A DNA stretch of 64,000 nucleotides from Abyssibius alkaniclasticus (GCF_020447305.1 NZ_CP095732.1:2264501-2328500), one strand, 5' to 3'. Positions 1 through 8,488 are shown, counted from the first letter of the stretch. Notes: generated from the sequence alone by a model not told the origin. Translations and numbers: made by a program.

Positions 1-714
1 CGCGAAACTGTTGAACCAGGGCGCGGCCTGCAAATCCACCTCATAAGGCACGGGGCGGGGCAGGGCGGTGACGTTCTTCACGCCACGGCTGAGCCAGTCC
101 TCGTTTTTCAGCAGTGCCACGATGATTTCCGAAATGCCCAGCGTGGCAATGGCCAAATAGTCGGCCCGCAGCCCCAGCGCGATTTTGCCGACAATCCATG
201 CCGCCCCAGCCGCGAACAGCCCGCCAACAACCCATGCCAGCATGATCGGCAATCCTAGCCCACCGAGATAGCCGGTGCGCGCGGCATCGGTGGCTTCAAT
301 CGCATCAACCGCCGGGTCGAACACTTCACGAATGGCGAAATAGCCGATGACAACGCAGGCAAATGTAGCCCAGGCGCGCGCACGGCCCGCCAGCCTGCTG
401 CGCACGAACAGCGTTATGGCAACGGTGGCGATCAGCGCCAGCACCGTCAGCCCGATGCCAGCACCACCCACGGCCCATGTTTCGGCCACAGGCGGCATGG
501 ACACCAGCACGGCGGCAACGCCACCAAGCGCGGCAAAGCCCATAATCCCGACATTGAACAGCCCGGCATAGCCCCATTGCATGTTCACCCCCAGCGCCAT
601 CAGCGCCGAGATCAGGCACAGGTTGAGGATGCTCACAGCCTCTGTCCAGCTTGACAGGAAGCCGACAGCGGCAAGTGCTGCGCCCATTGCGCCAAAGAGC
701 AGAACATTTCTCAT
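1..714 (-). CDS. livM: Branched-chain amino acid ABC transporter permease LivM (partial)
   Basis: Second inner-membrane permease subunit of the LIV-type (HAAT family) importer. Reading the minus strand from an ATG at 714 gives 238 open codons that run off the left edge, so the C-terminus is missing. The visible protein is a string of hydrophobic helices with the family motif region around GVNMQWGYAGLFNVG (about residues 40-55) and a conserved ADYLAIATLGISEI stretch near residue 195, both typical of LivM. The ATG overlaps the livH stop codon in an ATGA, so the two permeases are translationally coupled. It is the last visible gene of a five-gene operon. Confidence 0.9.
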   Translation of the reverse strand, partial: MRNVLLFGAMGAALAAVGFLSSWTEAVSILNLCLISALMALGVNMQWGYAGLFNVGIMGFAALGGVAAVLVSMPPVAETWAVGGAGIGLTVLALIATVAITLFVRSRLAGRARAWATFACVVIGYFAIREVFDPAVDAIEATDAARTGYLGGLGLPIMLAWVVGGLFAAGAAWIVGKIALGLRADYLAIATLGISEIIVALLKNEDWLSRGVKNVTALPRPVPYEVDLQAAPWFNSFA

Positions 715-1724
715 ACCACTTTCCCCCGGAAGATGCCGGTTGGCCTGATCAGCAGCACCACCACCAGAATGACGAATGAAATGGCGAATTTGTAATCGGT
801 CGACAGCAATTGCGCCAAACCTTCCGGCGCCCAGCTTTCGGGCACCAGATAGGTAATGAACTTCTTGTAGGCATAGGTGACCGTCACCTCGGAAAAGGCG
901 ATGATGAAGCCCCCCGCAATCGCCCCGACCGGCTGGCCAAGCCCGCCAACAATGGCGGCGGCGAAAATCGGCAGCAAAAGCTGGAAATAGGTGAAGGGTT
1001 TGAAGGATTTATCCAAACCATACAGCACGCCCGCGATCGTGGCCAAGGCAGCCGCCAGGATCCAGGCGATCATCACCACACGATCGGGGTTGATGCCCGA
1101 CAGCAGCGCCAGGTCTTCATTGTCGGAATAGGCGCGCATCGCCTTGCCTGTGCGGGTTTTTTGCAGGAACCAGAACATCCATGCCACGACCATCACCGCC
1201 ACAACCACGGTCAGCAATTGTGTGCTGCGCAAAGCCAGACCTTCGTTCAGGCCCGACCAGTCCTTGAATTCATTGGCTTTGATGATGAAACGGCCACCAT
1301 CGGCGAACCGCTGGTCATCGGGGCCGATCACAAGGCGCACGATGCCGTTCATGACAAACATCACCCCGACCGAGGCCATGACCATGACAATCGTGGCCGA
1401 TTTTTGCTTGCGATAGAAGCGATAGACCATCCGGTCGGTCAGCAGGGCCATCAGTACCGCCACGACAATGCCAAATGGCAGGGCCAGCAGGGCGGTTGGC
1501 AGCACGCCAAGGTTGAAGCCCATCGACTGGAACCACCAGGTAAACAGAATGGTGGCCATTGTGCCAAAGGCCATAAGGTCGCCATGCGCAAAGTTGGAAA
1601 AGCGCAGAATGCCGAAAATCAGCGTAACCCCAAGCGCGCCAAGCGCCAACTGGCTGCCATAGGCCAGCCCGGGGATCAGCACGAAGTTTGAAAGCAGGAC
1701 GATGGCGTCAAGAATGTTGTCCAT
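711..1724 (-). CDS. livH: Branched-chain amino acid ABC transporter permease LivH
   Basis: First permease subunit of the LIV importer, 337 aa. I chose the ATG at 1724 (protein begins MDNILDAIVLL) rather than a longer upstream frame, because the longer version would run into the livF coding sequence; livF ends only 4 nt upstream. It has many membrane segments, the LivH-typical GVTLIFGILRFSNFAHGDLMA region in the first third and AAIVGGLGQPVGAIAGG in the last third, which faces the ATPase. It ends in an ATGA overlap with livM. Substrate is probably leucine/isoleucine/valine or a related amino acid; HAAT transporters vary in specificity, so the exact ligand is not settled. Confidence 0.92.
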   Translation of the reverse strand: MDNILDAIVLLSNFVLIPGLAYGSQLALGALGVTLIFGILRFSNFAHGDLMAFGTMATILFTWWFQSMGFNLGVLPTALLALPFGIVVAVLMALLTDRMVYRFYRKQKSATIVMVMASVGVMFVMNGIVRLVIGPDDQRFADGGRFIIKANEFKDWSGLNEGLALRSTQLLTVVVAVMVVAWMFWFLQKTRTGKAMRAYSDNEDLALLSGINPDRVVMIAWILAAALATIAGVLYGLDKSFKPFTYFQLLLPIFAAAIVGGLGQPVGAIAGGFIIAFSEVTVTYAYKKFITYLVPESWAPEGLAQLLSTDYKFAISFVILVVVLLIRPTGIFRGKVV

Positions 1725-1728
1725 ATCC

Positions 1729-2433
1729 TCAGCCCCCCAGAAAAGATGCACGAACTTCGGGGTTGGCCAGCAAGGCCGCGCCCGTGTCGGTGAAACGGTT
1801 GGCGCCCTGCACCAGCACATAGCCCTTATCGGCAATGTTCAGCGCCTGGCGGGCGTTTTGTTCGACCATCAGAATGGCAATGCCGGTTTTGGCAACCTCC
1901 AGGATCCGGTCAAACAGCTCGTCCATCACAATGGGGGAAACCCCTGCGGTTGGCTCATCCAGCATCAGCACCTTGGGTTGGGTCATCAGCGCGCGGCCCA
2001 CGGCCACCTGCTGGCGCTGCCCGCCCGAAAGCTCGCCCGCTGGCTGGTGGCGCTTTTCCTTGAGAATGGGAAACAGGTGGAACACCTGCTCCAACGTGGG
2101 GCGGATATCGTCATCCCGGATGAAGGCGCCCATTTCAAGGTTTTCCAGCACGGTCATCGTGGTGAATACATTGCTGGTTTGCGGCACAAAGCCCATGCCG
2201 GCGCGCACGCGGTCTTGTGGGGACAGCGTGGTAATATCGCGCCCGCCAAGCTTTACGGCCCCCTTGCGCAGTGGCAACATGCCGAACACCGCCTTCATGG
2301 CGGTGGATTTGCCCGCACCATTCGGCCCGACAATCACCGCGATCTGGCCTTTCTCCACGGCAATCGTGCAATCATGCAGAATATCGGCAGCGCCATAGCC
2401 GCCGGTCATCGCTTCGCCGATCAGATAGCTCAT
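1729..2433 (-). CDS. livF: Branched-chain amino acid ABC transporter ATPase LivF
   Basis: Cytoplasmic ATP-binding subunit, 234 aa, the usual LivF length. Walker A GPNGAGKST lies at residues 36-44, the ABC signature LSGGQRQQ near residue 135 and Walker B VLMLDEPTAG near residue 155, followed by an H-loop-type region where the usual histidine is replaced by glutamine (MVEQNA), normal for LivF. The start ATG overlaps the stop of livG by 4 nt (ATGA), and livH starts 4 nt after its end. It forms a heterodimer with LivG beneath LivH-LivM. Confidence 0.93.
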   Translation of the reverse strand: MSYLIGEAMTGGYGAADILHDCTIAVEKGQIAVIVGPNGAGKSTAMKAVFGMLPLRKGAVKLGGRDITTLSPQDRVRAGMGFVPQTSNVFTTMTVLENLEMGAFIRDDDIRPTLEQVFHLFPILKEKRHQPAGELSGGQRQQVAVGRALMTQPKVLMLDEPTAGVSPIVMDELFDRILEVAKTGIAILMVEQNARQALNIADKGYVLVQGANRFTDTGAALLANPEVRASFLGG

Positions 2434-3212
2434 GCGCTGGCCTCCGGTTTGTTTTTCAGGCCGGTGCCCAGATAGGCCTCGATCACCGCCTCATTGGCTT
2501 TCACCTCGTCAGCCGTGCCCCTGGCCAGCACGCGGCCCTCGGCCATCACGATGACCGGGTCGCACATGCGGCCGATGAAATCCATGTCATGCTCGATCAT
2601 GCAGAATGTATAGCCGCGTTCGCGGTTCAGTCGCAAAATCGCATCGCCGATTGTGTTGAGCAGGGTGCGGTTCACACCCGCGCCGACCTCATCGAGGAAA
2701 ACGATCTTGGCATCCACCATCATCGTGCGGCCAAGCTCCAGCAGCTTTTTCTGCCCGCCGGAAAGGTTGCCGGCCAGCTCGTCGGCCACATGCGAAATTT
2801 CAAGGAATTCAATAACTTCATCGGCCTTGCGCCGCACTTCGGCTTCCTGGTTGCGCACGGCCTTGCCTTTGAACCACGCGTTCCACAGCGCCTCGCCCGC
2901 CTGGCCGCCCGGCACCATCATCAGGTTTTCGCGCACGCTCAGGGTGGAAAATTCATGCGCAATCTGGAAGGTGCGCAGCAGCCCGCGATGAAACAATTCA
3001 TGCGGGGGCAGGCCGGTTATATCCTGGCCATCCAGCCAGATCTTGCCCGATGTCGGGGTGTAATGCCCGGCGATCACGTTGAACAGCGTGGTTTTTCCCG
3101 CGCCATTCGGGCCGATCAGCCCGGTGATGCTGCCTTCGGCAATTTCGATGCTTGTGCCATCAACAGCATGGATGCCGCCGAAATGCATGTGCAGATTTTC
3201 AACTTTGATCAT
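2430..3212 (-). CDS. livG: Branched-chain amino acid ABC transporter ATPase LivG
   Basis: Second ATP-binding subunit, 260 aa. Walker A GPNGAGKTT is at residues 34-42, the family-typical LLRTFQIAHEF (Q-loop region) near residue 78, the signature LSGGQKKLLELGR near 145 and Walker B IVFLDEVGAG near 168, with a CMIEHDMDF H-loop. These features and the extended C-terminus (YLGTG ending) distinguish LivG from LivF. It lies 65 nt downstream of livJ, from which it is separated by a strong hairpin, so expression of the transporter is probably lower than that of the binding protein. Confidence 0.93.
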   Translation of the reverse strand: MIKVENLHMHFGGIHAVDGTSIEIAEGSITGLIGPNGAGKTTLFNVIAGHYTPTSGKIWLDGQDITGLPPHELFHRGLLRTFQIAHEFSTLSVRENLMMVPGGQAGEALWNAWFKGKAVRNQEAEVRRKADEVIEFLEISHVADELAGNLSGGQKKLLELGRTMMVDAKIVFLDEVGAGVNRTLLNTIGDAILRLNRERGYTFCMIEHDMDFIGRMCDPVIVMAEGRVLARGTADEVKANEAVIEAYLGTGLKNKPEASA

Positions 3213-3227
3213 TGGCCCACCTAAACA

Positions 3228-3258
3228 AACAGCCCGGCCATTGATAGGCCGGGCTGTT
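3228..3258 (-). terminator. Intra-operon hairpin between livJ and livG
   Basis: A perfect 12-bp inverted repeat (arms 3228-3239 and 3247-3258, 7-nt loop) lies in the 65-nt gap between livJ and livG. In the direction of transcription (minus strand) it is followed by only a short T-run, so it may act as a partial terminator or an mRNA-end stabiliser that raises livJ over the rest of the operon. Confidence 0.7.
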
Positions 3259-3277
3259 CAATTCCGTTACATGACGA

Positions 3278-4459
3278 CTAGCGCATCATCACCGTGGTGT
3301 ATTCACCGTCCACGACTTCGTATTCGCGGTAGGTGCCAGCGGCTTCACCCGGTCCGATCAGCTCCACATTGGTGGCACCAACATAGTCGATCTCGCCGCC
3401 CGCGGCCAGAATTTCGAGCCCCTTGGCCAGTTCACCCGGCAAAATCTGCTCGCCCGGTGCGTTGGCCACGGCCAGAACATTGGCGGCAACGGTTGCACGG
3501 TCGGTGGCGCCACCGGCGGCCATTGCCAGCGCAATCAGCGCGGCCGCATCGTAGGATTCGCGGCGGAACGAGCCGTCGGGGTCAACGCCATTGGCGTTTG
3601 CATAGGCGACAAACGCATCGGCGCCAGCGCCTTCAGCCCAGGGCACAGTGCCGATCGTGCCGTTCAGATCGTCGCCAATCGCGTCGATCAGGCTTTGCGC
3701 GAACATGCCGTCACCCAGTGCGAAACGGTCAAAGGCGCCGGTGTCAATCGCGGTGCGTATGATGCCCACGCCGCCCTGGTCGGCATAGCCAAGCACGACG
3801 AGAATGTCGCCACCGGCTGCGGCCAGCGCGCCAACCTCGGCCGAATAGTCGCCCTTGCCATCTTCATGGGCGGCATTGATGGTCACGGTGCCGCCCGCGG
3901 CTTCAAAAGCGGCGATAAAGCTGTCGGACAGACCTTTGCCATAGTCGTTGTTGGTATAGGTCACCGCGACATTCATGATGTCCTTGCTCATCAGAACATC
4001 GGCCAGAACCTGGCCCTGGCGCGCATCGGAAGGCGATGTGCGGAAGAACAGGTCATTGTCTTCGATGGTTGAAAGTGCAGGCGATGTGGCCGAGGGCGAA
4101 ATCATCACCACGCCTTTGGGCACGGCCACGTTGCTGGCAATCGCGGTGGTCACGCCCGAACAATCGGCGCCCATGATGGCCACGACATTGTCGCTGTCAA
4201 TCAGGCGGGTGGCCGCGGCGGTTGCTGCCGCCGAGTCGATGCAGGTCGAATCTGCGCGCACGGGCATCAGCATGTTGCCGGCAACGCCACCGGCGGCGTT
4301 GACTTCGGCCAAAGCAAGCTCGGCACTGGCTGCCATGCCCGGTGTCAGCGATTCAATCGGCCCGGTAAAGCCCAGAATAATGCCAACGTTAACCTCTTGC
4401 GCCATAGCATAGCTGCCAAGGCTCAGTGCGGCGGCGCTCGCCATCAATAGTTTTTTCAT
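3278..4459 (-). CDS. livJ: Branched-chain amino acid ABC transporter substrate-binding protein
   Basis: Periplasmic binding protein, 393 aa, of the type-I periplasmic binding fold used by HAAT importers. The ATG at 4459 was chosen because the protein then opens with a clean signal peptide (MKKLLMASAAALSLGSYAMA, cleavage about after residue 20) and has an AGGGAGAG-like ribosome site just upstream. The mature part begins with EVNVGIILGFTGP, typical of LivJ/LivK-like receptors, and contains the two alpha/beta lobes expected for this family. First gene of the liv operon; promoter must lie in the 153-nt gap shared with the divergent tup operon. Confidence 0.9.
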   Translation of the reverse strand: MKKLLMASAAALSLGSYAMAQEVNVGIILGFTGPIESLTPGMAASAELALAEVNAAGGVAGNMLMPVRADSTCIDSAAATAAATRLIDSDNVVAIMGADCSGVTTAIASNVAVPKGVVMISPSATSPALSTIEDNDLFFRTSPSDARQGQVLADVLMSKDIMNVAVTYTNNDYGKGLSDSFIAAFEAAGGTVTINAAHEDGKGDYSAEVGALAAAGGDILVVLGYADQGGVGIIRTAIDTGAFDRFALGDGMFAQSLIDAIGDDLNGTIGTVPWAEGAGADAFVAYANANGVDPDGSFRRESYDAAALIALAMAAGGATDRATVAANVLAVANAPGEQILPGELAKGLEILAAGGEIDYVGATNVELIGPGEAAGTYREYEVVDGEYTTVMMR

Positions 4460-4511
4460 TGTCTCTCTCCCTTGAAAGGTCGGGTCATTCCCTGCGCGCA
4501 TATGACGCGAT

Positions 4512-4528
4512 TTGAAACCCAGTTTCAA
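4512..4528. promoter_or_regulatory. Palindrome in the divergent livJ/tupB promoter region
   Basis: TTGAAAC-CCA-GTTTCAA is a perfect 7+7 bp inverted repeat with a 3-nt spacer in the 153-nt region between the divergent livJ and tupB starts. Its position and symmetry fit a dimeric repressor or activator site. The cognate regulator is unknown; no regulator gene is adjacent. Confidence 0.45.
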
Positions 4529-4612
4529 CAGCTTTCCGCTGTGGTTGATCGCCGGGTTTGCGCTGGTCAAGCCTTCTGGCCGCTTGTAGATTGCCCGCGA
4601 AAGGTATGGTGG

Positions 4613-5314
4613 ATGGAGTCTCTGGGCGTAGCCTTTGGTCTGGTCGTGCGGTTTGATGCCGGTTTGTGGGCGGTCATCGGGCTCAGTCTGCGTGTCAGCC
4701 TTACGGCGGTTCTTGTGGCCACGCTGATCGGCGCCCCTCTGGGGGCGGTGCTGGCCACGCGGCAGTTCCGGGGCCGTCAGGTGCTTGTGGTGCTAAGCGG
4801 CGCCTTCATGGCGCTGCCGCCCGTTGTGGTGGGGCTGGCGGTTTATCTGCTGCTGTCACGCGCCGGCCCGCTTGGCCCGCTCGGGCTGCTCTTTACGCCG
4901 GGTGCCATGATCATCGCGCAAACCGTGCTGATCCTGCCCATCATCACCGCGCTTACGCTTCAGGCCGTGGCACCCGTTTATCGCGACTACAAGGGGCTGT
5001 TCGCGGCGCATGATGTCGCCCCGCTGGCCGCCTTGCGCATTGCCTTGTGGGATGCCCGCTTTGGCGTGGCCACCGGCATTCTGGCAGGCTTTGGCCGCGC
5101 AATTTCCGAGGTGGGGGCGGTGCAGATCGTCGGGGGCAATATCGACGGTGTCACCCGTGTGATGACCACGACCATCGCGCTTGAAACCTCCAAGGGGAAC
5201 CTGGAATTCGCGCTGGCCCTTGGCCTTGTGCTGATCGTTCTGGCGCTGCTTGTCAATCTTGCCATTCTTGGGCTGGGCCGCTTTGGCCGCCGCTTTGAAG
5301 AGGCCCGCCTATGA
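4613..5314 (+). CDS. tupB: Tungstate ABC transporter permease TupB
   Basis: Inner-membrane permease, 233 aa from the ATG at 4613; an upstream in-frame extension is possible but looks non-coding. The protein has about five to six hydrophobic helices and the TupB-type cytoplasmic loop ending in GFGRAISEVGAVQIVGGN (about residues 165-182), a variant of the EAA motif that contacts the ATPase. Family assignment is supported by its two partners: an ATPase starting in an ATGA overlap (5311) and a TupA-like binding protein. Role: uptake of tungstate for molybdo/tungsto-enzymes. Confidence 0.85.
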   Translation: MESLGVAFGLVVRFDAGLWAVIGLSLRVSLTAVLVATLIGAPLGAVLATRQFRGRQVLVVLSGAFMALPPVVVGLAVYLLLSRAGPLGPLGLLFTPGAMIIAQTVLILPIITALTLQAVAPVYRDYKGLFAAHDVAPLAALRIALWDARFGVATGILAGFGRAISEVGAVQIVGGNIDGVTRVMTTTIALETSKGNLEFALALGLVLIVLALLVNLAILGLGRFGRRFEEARL

Positions 5315-6018
5315 GCGTTCCGCGCCTGTGCTTTGCGGCGGCGCGCTATGCCGTGCGCGGCAAAACCCTGCTTGGGCCGCTGGATATCACGCTGCAAAGC
5401 GCGGGTATCACCTGCATTCTTGGCCCCAACGGTGCGGGCAAAAGCCTGTTTCTGGCGCTGGCGCATGGCATGATCCTGCCGCATCAGGGGCAGGTGCAAT
5501 GGAATGGCCAGCCCGCCGCCGAAACGCGCCAATCGCGCGGCTTTGTCTTTCAATCCACCCCCGTTTTGCGCCGCTCTGTGCGTGCAAACCTCACCTTTCC
5601 GCTGATCGCGCGCCGCAGCGACAGGGCCGGTCGTGCCGCGCGGGTTGATCAGGCCCTGCACGATGCCCGCCTTGCCCCACATGCCGACAGCCCCGCCGCC
5701 GCCCTGTCTGGCGGCGAGCGTCAGCGCCTTGCGCTGGCTCAGGCAATGGTGGCGCGCCCGGCTGCTGTTTTGCTGGATGAGCCCGGCGCCAGCCTCGACC
5801 CGGCCTCGGCGCGATTGCTGGAAGATATGGTGCGCCATGTGGCCGGGTCCGGCATCAAGGTGATTCTTGCCACGCATGATCTGCCCGCCGCCCGCCGCCT
5901 GGCCGATGATGTGCTGGTCTTCATCAACGGCCGCCTTGCCGCGCAGTCCGGGGCAGAGGCGTTTTTCACCGGCAGGCACGCCCCGGCGGTCATGGATTAT
6001 CTGGAGGGCCGGTTGTGA
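5311..6018 (+). CDS. tupC: Tungstate ABC transporter ATPase TupC
   Basis: Cytoplasmic ATPase, 235 aa. Walker A GPNGAGKS lies at residues 38-45, signature LSGGERQRLALAQA near residue 135 and Walker B AVLLDEPGAS near residue 155, followed by ATHDLPAARRLADDV with the H-loop histidine. It has no C-terminal TOBE/MOP domain, as expected for TupC and unlike ModC. Start overlaps the tupB stop by 4 nt (ATGA) and its end overlaps the GTG start of tupA. Confidence 0.86.
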   Translation: MSVPRLCFAAARYAVRGKTLLGPLDITLQSAGITCILGPNGAGKSLFLALAHGMILPHQGQVQWNGQPAAETRQSRGFVFQSTPVLRRSVRANLTFPLIARRSDRAGRAARVDQALHDARLAPHADSPAAALSGGERQRLALAQAMVARPAAVLLDEPGASLDPASARLLEDMVRHVAGSGIKVILATHDLPAARRLADDVLVFINGRLAAQSGAEAFFTGRHAPAVMDYLEGRL

Positions 6019-6851
6019 AGTGGCTTGCGCTTGTTCTGGCGCTGCTGGCCGCGCCGCTGGCCGCCCAAACCCGGCTGCTTCTGGGGGCCACGCATACGCT
6101 CGACAATTCGGGTTTTCTGGCCGCTGTGCTGCCGCAATTCACGGCCGATACCGGAATCCGCGTCGATACGGTCGTGCTTGGCACCCGACAGATTCTGGCA
6201 ATGGCCGAGCGTGGCGAATTCGATGTGCTGATCACGCATCATCGTCCTTCAGAGCTTGCCTTCATTGCCGCAGGCTATGGCACGGCGCGCAATGATCTGA
6301 TGTTCAACGATTTTGTGCTGATCGGCCCCGCAGACGACCCCGCCGGCATTGCAAGCGCCGCCGATGCCCCGGCGGCGCTTGCCGCAATCGCCGCCAGCCA
6401 GGCCCGCTTCATTTCGCGCGGCGATGAAAGCGGCACGCATCTGCGCGAGCAGGAGCTTTGGGCCCAGGCCGGGCTGAACCCCGCCGGCGACTGGTATTAC
6501 GCGGTTGGCGCGGGCATGGGGGCCACGCTGAACATTGCCGCCGCCCTCTCCGCCTATACGCTGAGCGACCGCGCCACATGGCTTACCTTTCAGGGGCAGG
6601 CCGGGCTTGCGCTTTTGTTTGAAGGCGGGGCCGGGTTGCGCAATGACTATAGCCTGATCGAGATCAACGCCGCGCGCTTTGCGCATATCAATGCCCAAGC
6701 CGCGCAGACCTTTGCAAGCTGGATGCTTGGCCCCAAAGGGCAGGCGGCGATTGCCGCCTTTCGCCCGAACGGCCAGCAGCTATTCTGCCCGGCCCGCCAG
6801 CATCCGGGGCAAGAGCAAGGCGGCAAGCCCTGCACCGCCAACGCCCAGTAG
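6015..6851 (+). CDS. tupA: Tungstate-binding periplasmic protein TupA-like
   Basis: Extracytoplasmic binding protein, 278 aa, GTG start at 6015 overlapping the tupC stop. The N-terminus is a signal peptide (MKWLALVLALLAAPLAAQ). The body has the order of motifs of TupA/PstS-like-2 receptors: a ligand loop ATHTLDNSG near residues 27-35 (a degenerate form of the usual TTTS), VLGTRQILAMAERGEFDVL, a FNDFVLIGPADDPAGI stretch and SRGDESGTHLREQELW. The last 72 nt overlap the 3' end of the convergent MFS gene, so the C-terminal tail (cysteine- and glutamine-rich) looks like read-through past the family's normal end. Confidence 0.82.
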   Translation: MKWLALVLALLAAPLAAQTRLLLGATHTLDNSGFLAAVLPQFTADTGIRVDTVVLGTRQILAMAERGEFDVLITHHRPSELAFIAAGYGTARNDLMFNDFVLIGPADDPAGIASAADAPAALAAIAASQARFISRGDESGTHLREQELWAQAGLNPAGDWYYAVGAGMGATLNIAAALSAYTLSDRATWLTFQGQAGLALLFEGGAGLRNDYSLIEINAARFAHINAQAAQTFASWMLGPKGQAAIAAFRPNGQQLFCPARQHPGQEQGGKPCTANAQ

Positions 6852-7982
6852 CGTGGCTTCCAGCCCAAAAATATCGACCAACGCGCCCTGCATGAACGCG
6901 CCTGCCGCCGTGGCCCCAAGCGCGACCAGCGACCACAGGCTCATGACCCGCCCGCGCAGCGCATCGGGCAATGTAAGCTGAATGCCCGATTGCAGGCTTA
7001 CCCCCACCAGCGTGCCGCAAAAGCCAAGCCCGGCCACGGCCAACAGGCTCAGCCCCCAGTTCTGCGACAGGCCCAGCAGCGCCACCAGCACGCAACTGGC
7101 CAGCGCCGCCCAGATGGACCGCACCTTCAGCGCCTCGGCGGCGGGCGCATGGCCAAGCGCCTGAAGCATGGCTGACAGCAGCGCACCCGCGCCCGTGGCC
7201 GCGCTGAGCTGCCCCAGACCAACCGCGCCGCGCCCAAAGCCGCCATCGGCAATGGCGGGCAGAATTTCAAGCGCGCCGCGCCCGGCCAGTGCCGAAAGCC
7301 CGGTGATCCACATGGCTTCGCGCACCAATGTGTTTTCGGCCGCATAACGAAACCCGTCGCGCATTTCGGTGATGAACCCATGCGCCACCCGCGCCGGGCC
7401 GCGCGGGGCGGCCAGCGGCAGGCGCCACAGCACCAGCACCAGCGGCAGGGGCGCAAGGCAAATCGCACCCAGCGCCGCCCCCACGCCCCATTGCGCGATC
7501 ATCACACCGCCAATCGCCGGGCCGATCAGCCGCGACAGGTTGAAGTTGAGCGAGGTGACCACCACCACCGATGTCAGCGCCTCACGCGGGGCCAGCCGGG
7601 TGATCAATGCCATGCGCACAGGGGTATAGGCGCTTGCCGCCAACCCCGCCGCCAGCGACATGATGGCAAGCAGCGGCGCGTTCAGCAGGCCCGCCAGAAA
7701 CAAAACCAGCATCAGCACCGAAATTGCAATCATCGCGAACTGCGCCAATATTGCCGCGCGCCGCAGGTCTATCCGATCGGCCATCACACCAAAGAACGGC
7801 CCCGACAGCACGGCCGGCACAAAGTTGATGCCCGCAACCAGCCCCACAAAGCTGGCGCTGCCCGTCATCTCCCAGGCGAGCCACCCCAGGGTAATGCGCT
7901 GCACCCATGTGCCGTTGATCGCCACGAAGGCCGCCGAAATATAGGCCCGGAACTGCGGCGATTTCAACGATGTCAGGTTCAT
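6780..7982 (-). CDS. MFS transporter (EntS-like / MFS_3)
   Basis: Inner-membrane major facilitator protein of 400 aa with about 11-12 hydrophobic segments. The opening LKSPQFRAYISAAFVAINGTWVQRITLGWLAWEMTGSASFVGLV and the motif FFGVMADRIDLRR (the MFS loop 2-3 motif, near residue 62) match the EntS/MFS_3 group of exporters. The substrate cannot be told from sequence. It is convergent with tupA and overlaps it by 72 nt at the 3' ends; its start at 7982 faces the DUF1127 gene across a 209-nt gap. Confidence 0.85.
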   Translation of the reverse strand: MNLTSLKSPQFRAYISAAFVAINGTWVQRITLGWLAWEMTGSASFVGLVAGINFVPAVLSGPFFGVMADRIDLRRAAILAQFAMIAISVLMLVLFLAGLLNAPLLAIMSLAAGLAASAYTPVRMALITRLAPREALTSVVVVTSLNFNLSRLIGPAIGGVMIAQWGVGAALGAICLAPLPLVLVLWRLPLAAPRGPARVAHGFITEMRDGFRYAAENTLVREAMWITGLSALAGRGALEILPAIADGGFGRGAVGLGQLSAATGAGALLSAMLQALGHAPAAEALKVRSIWAALASCVLVALLGLSQNWGLSLLAVAGLGFCGTLVGVSLQSGIQLTLPDALRGRVMSLWSLVALGATAAGAFMQGALVDIFGLEATLLGVGGAGLAALLLPRMLAGRAE

Positions 7983-8070
7983 TCAGGGCTTCCTGTTCGA
8001 ATGGGGGCGCGGGCAACAGGTCGGGCCGCCAAGGTCATCGGAATGCCAAATCATTTCAAGGGGTCAAGCC

Positions 8071-8144
8071 ATGCAATTTTTGCATAGCGACCGGGCAGAA
8101 ATGGCCGTTGTTGCGGGTGCGAACATCTCTATATTGCATTGCAA
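8071..8144. promoter_or_regulatory. Two related palindromes upstream of the DUF1127 gene
   Basis: ATGCAA-TTT-TTGCAT (8071-8085) and TTGCA-T-TGCAA (8134-8144) are perfect inverted repeats sharing TGCAA half-sites, with centres 61 bp apart, in the 209-nt gap between the MFS start and the DUF1127 start. They look like a pair of operator sites; the bound protein is not known. Confidence 0.4.
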
Positions 8145-8191
8145 CAGAGGCGGCCCGATGTCGTCACTGCTTGAACGTAGGAAGATGAAAA

Positions 8192-8404
8192 ATGGCATAT
8201 GTATCAAATATCGCAGTATCGAAAACTGCCCCGAATGCAATCCGCGGCTGGTTCGCAACGCTGTCGCAGCGTTTCGCCGATAACCGCCTTTATGCGCGCA
8301 CATTGCGCGAGCTGGAATCACTTGGCGACCGCGAATTGGCCGATCTGGGCCTGTCGCGCTCCAGCCTGCGCGACGTTGCGTATCAGGCTGTTTACAGCAA
8401 GTAA
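8192..8404 (+). CDS. DUF1127 domain micro-protein
   Basis: A 70-aa protein with the short arginine-rich helical DUF1127 (YjiS-like) domain in its second half: RTLRELESLGDRELADLGLS is the family hallmark (about residues 36-55). Members are abundant in alphaproteobacteria, and some act in RNA binding, stress response or nutrient adaptation; the role of this one is unknown. It is monocistronic: it has its own upstream region with two palindromes and a strong terminator 42 nt after the stop. Confidence 0.85.
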   Translation: MAYVSNIAVSKTAPNAIRGWFATLSQRFADNRLYARTLRELESLGDRELADLGLSRSSLRDVAYQAVYSK

Positions 8405-8445
8405 GAACAGGACATAGCGCGTCCTCCCCGCGCAATGTTCCAAAC

Positions 8446-8488
8446 CGGCGCTGTCTGTATCTCCTCCCACAGACAGCGCCGTTTTATT
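8446..8488 (+). terminator. Rho-independent terminator of the DUF1127 gene
   Basis: A perfect 13-bp stem (8446-8458 with 8469-8481), 10-nt loop, followed by TTTTATTTT. It is among the clearest intrinsic terminators in the window. Confidence 0.92.

Noticed and set aside
810-1691. Long plus-strand frame opposite livH
   Set aside because: His/Gln/Arg-rich shadow of a well-supported permease gene.
1725-1835. Longer N-terminus for LivH
   Set aside because: It would overlap livF by over 100 nt; the ATG at 1724, just after the livF stop, gives the family-typical start.
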